A stretch of DNA of 14,347 nucleotides from an uncultured Eubacteriales bacterium. GTDB taxonomy: Bacteria > Bacillota > Clostridia > Oscillospirales > Butyricicoccaceae. Within the stretch, counting starts at the first letter, position 1, and the number at the start of each line of letters is the position of its first letter. The DNA is taken from the NCBI GenBank assembly GCA_905199135.1, contig CAJKFC010000050.1, forward strand, positions 1-14,347, in the 5' to 3' direction. The notes beneath the pieces are model-generated. The model did not search any database. It saw nothing but the letters and a program-made list of their open reading frames with translations, and had not been told where the DNA came from. A program made the translations under genes and the position numbers. Of the stretch, positions 1-6,819 are shown in pieces.

Positions 1-1200
1 TCGAGAATTGTCGTCGGAATGTTTTTGGCATCGGTTTCTCTGTGGCTCTATCAGAAGTTTATTGAAAATGGAAAGTGGGCGCAGCTGATCTTGGCTGTGC
101 TGTTTCAGTTTGCAAGCTTCGGATTTTATGAGCAGGTAATGGTGTTTTCCATAACGGCGACTCTGCTTTTGGGAATATACCATGTGTTCAAAAAGGAAAA
201 GAGAGGATATTTCACCCTGCTGACATTTCTCTCGGTCGCCATGCTGTTTGCGGTGACAAAACTGCAAAGCGCAAGCACCCTTTATGACAGCAGAATGTCC
301 CTTGTGCTGCCTTTTATGGGGCAGGGATTTACCGAAAATCTTGTGAGAGCTTTGAAGCAGTATGCCTATATACTGATAGGAGCCGCCGAAATAACGACAA
401 AAGGCTTTGTGAACGGTATCAAGCTTGCTGTAAAGTATATGGCCTTTATTCCTGTTTTGCTGGCAGGAGTCTTGACATATGTTATAGCTGCAAAATGCAG
501 AGGCGAACAGAAAAAGGAGAAGGGAAAAGGCAGACTGATTTTGGGTCTTGTCTGCGGATTCCTTTTGTTCCTCGCCCCGATGACGCCCTTCTTTATTCTC
601 AAGGATTCCTATATACCAATGAGAAATATGGCCATCTCTCTTTGCGGAGCGGCTCTCATGGCCGACATATTGCTGACCGCCATCCTGCCTAAAAAGTATA
701 TGGACGGAGCGATATGCGCCGCCGCACTCATAGTGTTTACCTTTGCGGGCTTTTCCGAGCTGGACACATATAAGATGAGCCACGAAAAGGATACTCAGGC
801 AGCAGAGGCGATAGCCTCCGAAGAGATAGGCGAAAAGACGGCTGTCATAGGACTTGAAGAATATTGGGACGAAGATCAGATATTCAAATACAAGGAGCAT
901 GTCTACTCCACCTGCAGCAGCGACTGGGCTTTGACAGGTATGGTCAGGTGTTATAAAAATGACCCCAATGTGCCCCTTATAATGCCCATATCGGAAAAAA
1001 CTCCATATATGAGCTGGAGCAGGGAGATAAAAGACCTTTCGGCCTTTGACACGATATATCACTACCGTGACGGGCAGCTCAAAAAGCTGGAAAAGGTGCA
1101 GACAGGGGAGTACAGCTATGAGCTTTATACAGACGGCGAACTCTATGCCGAAATGACAGACAACGACGGAATGGGAGTGTTTACACTTTATGAAAGATAA
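1..1200 (+). CDS. 5'-truncated polytopic membrane protein, probable GT-C/GtrII-like glycosyltransferase
   Basis: The reading frame is open from base 1, so the gene starts outside the window. The ATG at 19 has no convincing ribosome site and is probably internal. The visible 399 residues hold several hydrophobic helices in the first two thirds, including a WLYQKF stretch followed by a segment ending FGFYEQVMVFS. A soluble C-terminal part of about 140 residues follows (roughly 255-399), starting after the last helix. Many transmembrane segments with a soluble tail, directly next to a GtrA-family gene that it overlaps by 11 bp, resemble the GtrII/GT-C glycosyltransferases that move sugars from polyprenyl phosphate onto surface polymers. 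I see no diagnostic catalytic motif, since the N-terminal part that would carry the acidic residues is missing. The function is therefore an inference from topology and neighbour. Confidence 0.6.
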   Translation, partial: SRIVVGMFLASVSLWLYQKFIENGKWAQLILAVLFQFASFGFYEQVMVFSITATLLLGIYHVFKKEKRGYFTLLTFLSVAMLFAVTKLQSASTLYDSRMSLVLPFMGQGFTENLVRALKQYAYILIGAAEITTKGFVNGIKLAVKYMAFIPVLLAGVLTYVIAAKCRGEQKKEKGKGRLILGLVCGFLLFLAPMTPFFILKDSYIPMRNMAISLCGAALMADILLTAILPKKYMDGAICAAALIVFTFAGFSELDTYKMSHEKDTQAAEAIASEEIGEKTAVIGLEEYWDEDQIFKYKEHVYSTCSSDWALTGMVRCYKNDPNVPLIMPISEKTPYMSWSREIKDLSAFDTIYHYRDGQLKKLEKVQTGEYSYELYTDGELYAEMTDNDGMGVFTLYER

Positions 1201-1627
1201 AATACAAGAGCTTATAAAGAGCGGAAAAATATGGAAACTTTTCAAATTCGGCTGCATAGGTGTGCTCAACACCGCCGTCGACTATCTTTCCTTTTCGCTG
1301 TTTTTCTATGTGGTGCATCTGAGCAAATATGTTTCGCAGTTTTTGGCGGTGTGCGTTGCCGCCACAAACAGCTATCTGCTCAACAACAACATCACATTTA
1401 AAAATGAAAAGCAGAGCGGTTTTAAAGCCTATTTCAAGTTTATGGGCGTCAACTTTGTGGCTGTCGGCACAAGCCTTGTGCTGATGTTTGTTTTTTCCGA
1501 CCTTTTGGGGCTCAAACCCATAATAGCTAAAATACCGATATCTTTGATAACGATACTTTTGAGCTTCACGGTATATGACAAATGGGTGTTTACAAAACTC
1601 ACTCAAAAAAGATCTGAAAAAAAGTAA
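1190..1627 (+). CDS. GtrA-family membrane protein
   Basis: The product is a 145-residue, four-helix membrane protein (helices about 18-40, 47-66, 85-104, 112-130). It carries the family pattern: a KFGCIGVLNTAVDY segment after the first basic stretch, the NSYLLNNNITFKN loop after helix 2, and a YDKWVF end after helix 4. GtrA-family proteins are thought to flip or carry polyprenyl-phosphate-linked sugars for cell-surface glycosylation. The length is typical of the family. The gene overlaps the 3' end of the upstream membrane protein by 11 bp, so the two are probably co-translated and act together, one handling the lipid-linked sugar and the other transferring it. The stop lies just ahead of the tRNA promoter, and I see no hairpin terminator between them. 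Confidence 0.9.
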   Translation: MKDKIQELIKSGKIWKLFKFGCIGVLNTAVDYLSFSLFFYVVHLSKYVSQFLAVCVAATNSYLLNNNITFKNEKQSGFKAYFKFMGVNFVAVGTSLVLMFVFSDLLGLKPIIAKIPISLITILLSFTVYDKWVFTKLTQKRSEKK

Positions 1628-1635
1628 AAAAAGAC

Positions 1636-1664
1636 TTGCATTTTGAACTTGGTTATGATATAAT
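1636..1664 (+). promoter_or_regulatory. Sigma-A promoter of tRNA-Ser
   Basis: The -35 box is TTGCAT (1636-1641), followed by a 17-bp spacer and TATAAT (1659-1664). A TG at 1656-1657 makes an extended -10 (TGATATAAT). Transcription would start near 1671, giving a short leader before the tRNA at 1693. Confidence 0.8.
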
Positions 1665-1692
1665 AATTATCGCTGGTTGAAATAATGCATTT

Positions 1693-1784
1693 GGAGAAGT
1701 CGCGTAGCTGGCCGAGCGCGCACGATTGGAAATCGTGTAACCGTCAAAAGCGGTTCGAGGGTTCAAATCCCTCCTTCTCCGCCA
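1693..1784 (+). tRNA. tRNA-Ser, anticodon GGA
   Basis: This is a 92-nt class II tRNA with encoded CCA (1782-1784). The acceptor stem GGAGAAG (1693-1699) pairs perfectly with CTTCTCC (1774-1780). The anticodon arm CACGA-TTGGAAA-TCGTG (1721-1737) places GGA in the loop, which reads UCU/UCC serine codons. A long variable arm follows (about 1738-1756, CCG...CGG stem), as expected for serine. The T arm is GAGGG-TTCAAAT-CCCTC (1757-1773). It has its own promoter and terminator and so forms a single-gene unit. No integrase gene or repeated tRNA 3' end is visible nearby, so nothing suggests it serves as an attachment site. Confidence 0.96.
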
Positions 1785-1785
1785 T

Positions 1786-1819
1786 AAAACACAACGGATT
1801 TTGTCCGTTGTGTTTTTTT
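1786..1819 (+). terminator. Rho-independent terminator of tRNA-Ser
   Basis: The stem ACACAACGGA (1789-1798) pairs perfectly with TCCGTTGTGT (1804-1813) around a TTTTG loop. A run of T follows. It begins two bases after the tRNA CCA end. Confidence 0.92.
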
Positions 1820-1860
1820 GTTTTTCAAAACTTTAAGAAATTTGTAAGCAGCCTGTGATA

Positions 1861-1889
1861 TTGAGTTTTACTGTGTGAAATGATATAAT
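1861..1889 (+). promoter_or_regulatory. Promoter of the two-component (BceRS-like) genes
   Basis: TTGAGT (1861-1866), a 17-bp spacer and TATAAT (1884-1889) with an extended -10 TG (1881-1882). It lies 31 bp before the response-regulator ATG, which has a strong GGGAGGGG ribosome site at 1907-1914. A TGTAAG half-site (1843-1848) upstream matches the arms of the operator at 3599-3618 and could reflect autoregulation, though a single half-site is weak evidence. Confidence 0.75.
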
Positions 1890-1920
1890 AAAGGCGTTGA
1901 AAACGAGGGAGGGGTAAAGA

Positions 1921-2592
1921 ATGTACCGCATTTTGATAGTTGAGGACGACTGGGGAATAGCAAACGGTTTGGAGAAACAGCTTGGAGCATGGGATCTTGA
2001 AGCCAAGTGCGTCTCTGATTTTCGCTCCGTTACAGCTGAGTTTTCACAGTACGATCCGCACCTCGTGCTTCTCGACATATCGCTGCCGTTTTACAACGGC
2101 TACTACTGGTGCTCTGAGATACGAAAGGTCTCAAAGGTGCCGATAATCTTCATATCCTCGGCCTCGGATAATATGAACATCGTCATGGCTATGAATATGG
2201 GCGGCGATGATTTTATAGCAAAGCCCTTTGACAACAGCGTTCTTTTGGCCAAAGTACAGGCCATGCTGAGGAGAACCTATGATTTCGCCCAGTCGGTCAC
2301 CGTGCTGGAGCACAGGGGAGCACTTCTCAACACGGGAGACGGAACACTGACCTACGGCGGCAAGATCATAGACCTTACAAAGAACGAGTACAGAATTCTC
2401 TCCTGTCTTATGGAGAACAAGGGCAGGACGGTGAGCCGTGAAAAGCTCATGGAAAGGCTGTGGGAGACCGACAGCTTTGTGGACGAAAACACTTTGACCG
2501 TCAATGTCAACAGATTGAGGAAAAAACTCGAAGGAGCAGGGCTTTCGGATTTTATAGTCACAAAATTCGGTGTGGGGTATCTCGTGGGCTAA
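1921..2592 (+). CDS. BceR-like OmpR/PhoB-family response regulator
   Basis: The product is a 223-residue cytoplasmic transcription factor. The receiver domain (about 1-115) has the acidic pocket E8/D9/D10, phospho-acceptor D52 in LLDISLP, a conserved S79/S80 in place of Thr, and K101 in AKPF. A winged-helix DNA-binding domain follows (about 130-223), with LTKNEYRILSCLMENKGRTV and the wing ending TKFGVGYLVG. The order regulator, short-loop kinase, ABC ATPase, ABC permease is that of the BceRS-BceAB peptide-antibiotic modules of Bacillota. Phosphorylated regulators of this group activate their transporter genes. The likely target here is the inverted repeat at 3599-3618. The kinase gene starts 12 bp downstream, so both are made from one mRNA. 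I cannot tell which drug is sensed, so no gene symbol is given. Confidence 0.93.
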   Translation: MYRILIVEDDWGIANGLEKQLGAWDLEAKCVSDFRSVTAEFSQYDPHLVLLDISLPFYNGYYWCSEIRKVSKVPIIFISSASDNMNIVMAMNMGGDDFIAKPFDNSVLLAKVQAMLRRTYDFAQSVTVLEHRGALLNTGDGTLTYGGKIIDLTKNEYRILSCLMENKGRTVSREKLMERLWETDSFVDENTLTVNVNRLRKKLEGAGLSDFIVTKFGVGYLVG

Positions 2593-2604
2593 AGGGGAAA
2601 AGGT

Positions 2605-3597
2605 ATGAGTTTTTGGGTAAGATATTTCAAGGGACGCATGGGGACGGTATATATGTCTCTGCTGTTCCTCTCTGTGTTTTCTGTCACCTTTTACCTGTAT
2701 AATCTGCCTTTAGGGGCGATTTGGTATCCTGCGGCGCTGTGCGCTGTGCTCGGCGTCATATATCTTGTCATTAAAATGGGAAAGGAAAAGAAAAAACACG
2801 ACAGCTTGAAATGTCTCAAAGATACGCCGTCGGCCTTGATGAAGGATTTTCCGAAAACCGACACCGTTATTGATGAGGACTATATGGAGGTTATATCGGC
2901 TCTGAGACAGGAGCACAACAGGCTTCAGACCGATATGACTTTGAAATATCAGGACATGGTGGATTATTACACCATATGGGCGCACCAGATAAAGACCCCG
3001 ATAGCCTCCATGAGACTCACCCTTCAAAGTGAGGATTCGCCCATTTCAAGACAGCTCACCGAGGAGCTTCAGAGGATAGAGCAGTATGTGGAAATGGTGC
3101 TGGCTTTTTTAAGGCTCGGATCGGAATACAAGGATTTTGTCTTTAAAGAGCAGGACCTCGACTGCATCGTCAGGGAGGCGGTCAAGAAATTTGCGGGACA
3201 GTTTATAAGAAAAAAGTTGAGGCTCTCGTATAAACCTCTTGAGGCAAGGGTGCTGACTGATGAAAAATGGCTGTCCTTTGTGGTGGAACAGGTGCTTTCA
3301 AACGCTGTAAAGTATACGCCTGCGGGGGGATGTGTCACGATAGATACGGAGGAGCCCCTTACTCTCTGCATAAGAGACACCGGCATAGGCATAGAGCCCG
3401 AGGACATACCGAGGGTTTTTGAAAAGAGCTATACGGGATATAACGGCAGAACTGATAAAAAAGCCAGCGGAATAGGACTTTATCTGTGCCGCCGCATATG
3501 TCAGAATCTCGGTCACACAATATCGATAAGCTCTTCGCCGGGAGAGGGCACCGTGGTGAGAATAGGTCTTTTCAGGCGAAACATCGAAATAGAATGA
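2605..3597 (+). CDS. BceS-like intramembrane-sensing histidine kinase
   Basis: The product has 330 residues. Two transmembrane helices (about 13-31 and 37-57) are separated by only a few residues, so there is no extracellular sensor domain. This is the hallmark of intramembrane-sensing kinases, which read the state of their partner ABC transporter rather than a ligand. The phospho-acceptor is H127 in WAHQIKTPI. The ATPase core has the N box around N233 (LSNAVKYTP), G1 box DTGIG (258-262), F box near VFEKSYTG (271-278) and G2 box SGIGLYL (288-294). All catalytic motifs look intact. The ribosome site AAAGGGGAAAAGG lies just before the ATG. A 108-bp gap with the operator and promoter separates it from the ABC ATPase gene. 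Confidence 0.93.
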   Translation: MSFWVRYFKGRMGTVYMSLLFLSVFSVTFYLYNLPLGAIWYPAALCAVLGVIYLVIKMGKEKKKHDSLKCLKDTPSALMKDFPKTDTVIDEDYMEVISALRQEHNRLQTDMTLKYQDMVDYYTIWAHQIKTPIASMRLTLQSEDSPISRQLTEELQRIEQYVEMVLAFLRLGSEYKDFVFKEQDLDCIVREAVKKFAGQFIRKKLRLSYKPLEARVLTDEKWLSFVVEQVLSNAVKYTPAGGCVTIDTEEPLTLCIRDTGIGIEPEDIPRVFEKSYTGYNGRTDKKASGIGLYLCRRICQNLGHTISISSSPGEGTVVRIGLFRRNIEIE

Positions 3598-3598
3598 C

Positions 3599-3618
3599 TT
3601 CTTACAAAAGTGTAAGAA
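3599..3618. promoter_or_regulatory. Candidate BceR-type operator (TTACA-N4-TGTAA)
   Basis: The arms TTCTTACA and TGTAAGAA form a perfect 8-bp inverted repeat around AAAG. The core TTACA-N4-TGTAA matches the kind of site reported for BceR-type regulators of Bacillota. A further half-site, TGTAAG at 3632-3637, lies 21 bp (two helical turns) after the right arm. The repeat lies between the kinase and transporter genes, upstream of a promoter with a poor -35. It has no T run after it and so is unlikely to be a terminator. Confidence 0.78.
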
Positions 3619-3646
3619 AACAGGGGGGAAATGTAAGCCGAATCTA

Positions 3647-3676
3647 TGGCGAGTGTTCCTCCTTTTTTGCTACAAT
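3647..3676 (+). promoter_or_regulatory. Probable activator-dependent promoter of the BceAB-like transporter
   Basis: An extended -10, TGCTACAAT (TACAAT at 3671-3676), lies 29 bp before the ATPase start. The -35 region (TGGCGA or GGCGAG) is a poor match to TTGACA, which fits a promoter needing an activator bound at the operator just upstream. Confidence 0.6.
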
Positions 3677-3705
3677 GGATATGCAAGATAAAGGAGGATT
3701 TGAAT

Positions 3706-4470
3706 ATGAGTATTTTAGAAGTAGAAGCAGTTAAAAAGATATATACCACAAGGTTTGGCGGAAATCAGGTACAAGCTCTGACAAATGTCAGTTTTAGCGT
3801 TGAGGAAGGAGAGTATGTGGCGATAATGGGCGAGTCGGGCTCGGGTAAGACCACTCTGCTCAACATACTTGCCGCCCTCGACAGACCGACGGCAGGCAGC
3901 GTAAGGCTTGACGGAAAGGAGATTTCAAAAATCAAGGAGTCAGAACTGGCGTCTTTCAGAAGAGATCATTTAGGATTTGTGTTTCAGGATTTCAACCTTT
4001 TGGATACTTTTTCCCTTGAGGACAATATATATCTGCCGCTGGTGCTGGCAGGCAAAAGTCCGGCGGAGATGAAAAAGCGCATAACCCCTGTGGCTGAAAA
4101 GCTGGGAATAACCCAAATACTTAAAAAGTTTCCCTACGAGGTTTCGGGCGGACAGAAACAGAGGGCGGCTGTTGCAAGAGCCGTAATAACAAACCCCAGG
4201 CTGATTCTGGCCGACGAGCCGACAGGCGCTCTCGATTCAAAGGCCACCGACGAGCTTTTGAGACTTTTTGAGGACATAAACCGCATGGGTCAGACAATTC
4301 TGATGGTCACACACTCTGTAAAAGCGGCAAGCCATGCAGGCAGAGTGCTTTTCATAAAGGTCGGCGAGGTATATCATCAGATATACAAGGGAAACAGCAC
4401 GGAAACCCAGATGTATCAGAAGATTTCCGACACTCTTACCGTACTTGCGACAGGCGGTGACCGTATATGA
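3706..4470 (+). CDS. BceA-like ABC transporter ATPase
   Basis: The product is a 254-residue ATPase. Walker A is GESGSGKT (42-49), the Q-loop Gln is Q94, the signature is SGGQ (147-150), Walker B is LILADEP (166-172) and the H-loop is H203. It belongs to the MacB/LolD/BceA class. It powers the permease encoded next, with which it overlaps by 4 bp (ATGA). I chose the ATG at 3706 because AAGGAGG lies at 3691-3697 and the protein then begins MSILEVEAVKK, as usual for the family. An in-frame ATG at 3646 has no ribosome site and lies upstream of the probable -10. With its permease it would free lipid II-cycle intermediates from peptide antibiotics and signal flux to the kinase. Confidence 0.93.
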   Translation: MSILEVEAVKKIYTTRFGGNQVQALTNVSFSVEEGEYVAIMGESGSGKTTLLNILAALDRPTAGSVRLDGKEISKIKESELASFRRDHLGFVFQDFNLLDTFSLEDNIYLPLVLAGKSPAEMKKRITPVAEKLGITQILKKFPYEVSGGQKQRAAVARAVITNPRLILADEPTGALDSKATDELLRLFEDINRMGQTILMVTHSVKAASHAGRVLFIKVGEVYHQIYKGNSTETQMYQKISDTLTVLATGGDRI

Positions 4471-6488
4471 AAAGCGGATTTTACAGAGCCCTGGCATGGT
4501 CGGGCATAACCAAGAACAAAAAACTGTATACGCCTTATATACTGACTTGTATAGGCATGGTCATGATGTGCTACATCATATCATTTTTGAGCAAGAGCCC
4601 TGCTTTTGAGTCGATTAAGGGCGGAATGACGGTGCAGAGCTTTCTCGAAATGGGCTTTTTCGTAATGAGCGTGTTTTCGGCAATATTTCTCTTTTACACC
4701 AACTCGTTTCTGATACGCAGGCGAAAAAAGGAATTCGGTCTTTACAACATTTTGGGCGTCGGCAAGAACAATCTCGCCTATGTGCTGCTTTTGGAGAATC
4801 TTATCATTGCGGCGATAGCTCTTGTCGTAGGATTGTTTTTCGGAATATTGTTTTCAAAACTCTCCGAGATGGTAATGCTGAAACTGCTTGAGGCCGAAGT
4901 CACCTTTATATTCTCGGTAGATTTGAGCTCAGTTTTAAAAGTTATATCGCTGTTTTTGGGAATCTTTGCCCTTATATTCGCAAACGCTCTGCTGCAGATT
5001 CATCTTTCGAACCCCATACAGCTTTTGAGAAGCGAAAATGTGGGAGAAAAAGCTCCCAAGGCAAACTGGCTGGTAGCACTTTTGGGCGCTGTCATTTTGG
5101 GTGCGGCATACTATATCGCCGTAACAACTCAAGATCCATTGTCGGCAATTATGCTGTTTTTCGGTGCAGTTATAATGGTAATAGTGGCAACATATATGCT
5201 GTTTCAGGCAGGCTCTGTCACACTGTGCCGCCTGCTTCAGAAAAATAAGAAGTATTATTACAAGACAAATCACTTTGTGTCGGTGTCCTCAATGGCATAC
5301 CGCATGAAGAGAAACGGAGCCGGTCTGGCATCAATATGTATACTCAGCACAATGGTGCTCGTCATGATATCGACAACCGTATGTCTTTTTATAGGCGGTG
5401 AGGCGAGCCTTAGAAACAGATATCCGAGAGACATTGCGGTAGAATGTATGATGGACGATTACGGCAGGATCAATGATATCTCTGCAAAAATGGTGGAGAT
5501 GACAAAGGAACAGACGGCCAAAACAGGACTGGAACAGAAAAATATTCTGGAATACCGAATAGCGGCAGGAGTAGGACTTATAGAAGGCGATAAAATTGTG
5601 GAGGATGCTTCTGTCGGACAGGCTGTCGATATGATAGATAAAATGCGCCAGATATTTATTCTGCCCATAGAGGACTACAACAGGCTCATGAATACAAATG
5701 AGACTCTGAATGCCGGAGAGACGATATTGTATACTTCCGGAGACAGAGATTACACAGAGGATACGATACAGATAGGGGATTCCGAGACACTCTCCATCGT
5801 AAAGAAAGCCGATAAGTTTATAGATGAAACAGAGACCGATAACATAGTATCTTCAATGTATCTGTTTGTTCCCGATTTTGAGCAGTATATTGACAGCATA
5901 AACGGCGGTCTTGTATCACTGAGCTGGTACTATGGCTTTGATGTTGACTGCGATGATGAATTGCAGAAAGAGATATATTCCGATATAGCCAACGGCGTTC
6001 AGGTGGTCAAACAGCAGACATTTAAAGAAGATGAGTACTGCTATGTGTCGGCGGCAAGCATAGCCGCGGAGAGAGCAGATTTTATGGGGCTTTACAAGGG
6101 TCTGTTCTTTTTGGGAATCCTTCTCGGAATAGTCTTTATCTTTGCCGCCGTTCTCATTATATACTACAAGCAGATTTCGGAAGGATATGAGGACAAATCG
6201 AGATTTGAGATAATGCAGAAGGTGGGAATGACCAAGAGGGAGATCAAAAAGAGCATAAATTCCCAGATTCTGACGGTCTTTTTCCTGCCCCTTATGACGG
6301 CAGGTGTGCATTTGGCGTTTGCTTTTCCGATCATATCGAAAATAATGATAATACTCGGCATGACTGACATCGCTTTGCTGGCAATCGTCACGGCGGTCTG
6401 CTTCGGAGTTTTCGCACTGTTCTATGTTGCGGTTTACAATATCACATCGAGGGCATATTTTTCACTTGTAAGCGAGATGCAGAACTGA
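4467..6488 (+). CDS. BceB-like FtsX-family ABC permease
   Basis: The product is a 673-residue membrane protein with ten predicted helices (about 21-41, 60-82, 107-131, 154-178, 203-221, 226-248, 288-312, 543-566, 602-622, 636-656). A large extracellular domain (about 313-540) sits between helices 7 and 8. This topology is specific to BceB-type permeases and distinguishes them from 4-helix MacB and FtsX. The FtsX-like coupling segment is FLIRRRKKEFGLYNILGVGK (81-100), repeated as a second copy near 576-595 (KSRFEIMQKVGMTKREIKKS). In the family the extracellular domain determines which peptide antibiotic is recognised. It is highly variable, so the substrate cannot be read from this sequence. 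A small-protein gene begins 18 bp after the stop with no terminator between. Confidence 0.92.
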   Translation: MKSGFYRALAWSGITKNKKLYTPYILTCIGMVMMCYIISFLSKSPAFESIKGGMTVQSFLEMGFFVMSVFSAIFLFYTNSFLIRRRKKEFGLYNILGVGKNNLAYVLLLENLIIAAIALVVGLFFGILFSKLSEMVMLKLLEAEVTFIFSVDLSSVLKVISLFLGIFALIFANALLQIHLSNPIQLLRSENVGEKAPKANWLVALLGAVILGAAYYIAVTTQDPLSAIMLFFGAVIMVIVATYMLFQAGSVTLCRLLQKNKKYYYKTNHFVSVSSMAYRMKRNGAGLASICILSTMVLVMISTTVCLFIGGEASLRNRYPRDIAVECMMDDYGRINDISAKMVEMTKEQTAKTGLEQKNILEYRIAAGVGLIEGDKIVEDASVGQAVDMIDKMRQIFILPIEDYNRLMNTNETLNAGETILYTSGDRDYTEDTIQIGDSETLSIVKKADKFIDETETDNIVSSMYLFVPDFEQYIDSINGGLVSLSWYYGFDVDCDDELQKEIYSDIANGVQVVKQQTFKEDEYCYVSAASIAAERADFMGLYKGLFFLGILLGIVFIFAAVLIIYYKQISEGYEDKSRFEIMQKVGMTKREIKKSINSQILTVFFLPLMTAGVHLAFAFPIISKIMIILGMTDIALLAIVTAVCFGVFALFYVAVYNITSRAYFSLVSEMQN

Positions 6489-6506
6489 TATAAAGGAGGT
6501 ATTGAT

Positions 6507-6704
6507 ATGTACGGTGAGCTTTGCAAAGGGGGAGACCCTGTGGCGGAAAAACTGAAAGAACTCTTGAGAAAAGCAGTGGTCTTTACGGGACTTTTACTGA
6601 TAGCCGTTTTGGCAATCCCCCTTGTGACGGTGATTCTTTTGATATACGGCATATGGAAAGCCACTGACGCCCTGGCACTTCTCATAGACAGAAAAGGAGA
6701 ATAA
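6507..6704 (+). CDS. 65-aa single-helix membrane protein, unknown function
   Basis: I do not recognise this protein. A strong ribosome site AAAGGAGGT (6492-6500) precedes the ATG at a good distance, which supports real translation. The N-terminal 23 residues are charged and possibly amphipathic (VAEKLKELLRKA). One long hydrophobic helix follows (about 24-50), then a short charged tail ending DRKGE. It lies 18 bp after the BceB-like permease and 1 bp before the next small gene, so it is almost certainly in the same transcript. Small membrane proteins encoded with transporters often modulate their partner. Whether it acts on the permease, the kinase or the downstream glycosyltransferase is open. 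Confidence 0.72.
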   Translation: MYGELCKGGDPVAEKLKELLRKAVVFTGLLLIAVLAIPLVTVILLIYGIWKATDALALLIDRKGE

Positions 6705-6705
6705 A

Positions 6706-6819
6706 ATGGACAGAAAAATCATATTGAAAGCGGTTGTATTTGTCACGGCGCTCATCGCCGCGGCGGTGGTTTTGATCGGAAATATAAAAAGGAAAAACAA
6801 TGATGAGAATGATTTTTAA
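6706..6819 (+). CDS. 37-aa single-helix microprotein, unknown function
   Basis: This short frame begins MDRKIILKAVVFV. It has one hydrophobic segment (about residues 5-24, rich in Ala, Val and Ile) between a basic N-terminus and a charged tail (KRKNNDENDF), a layout typical of a single-pass membrane microprotein. AAAGGAGA (6694-6700) gives it a well-placed ribosome site. It starts one base after the stop of the 65-aa gene and overlaps the start of the glycosyltransferase gene by 20 bp, so translation of the three is probably coupled. I do not recognise a family. It could instead be a leader frame serving mainly to couple translation, but the clear hydrophobic-charged pattern argues for a product. 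Confidence 0.58.
   Translation: MDRKIILKAVVFVTALIAAAVVLIGNIKRKNNDENDF

Noticed and set aside
1693..1920. tRNA-Ser as an attachment site for an integrated element
   Set aside because: No integrase, excisionase or direct repeat of the tRNA 3' end is visible, and the flanking genes look like ordinary chromosomal genes.
3646..3705. Upstream ATG extension of the BceA-like gene
   Set aside because: It has no ribosome site and lies upstream of the probable -10 at 3671. The ATG at 3706 has AAGGAGG and gives the usual N-terminus.
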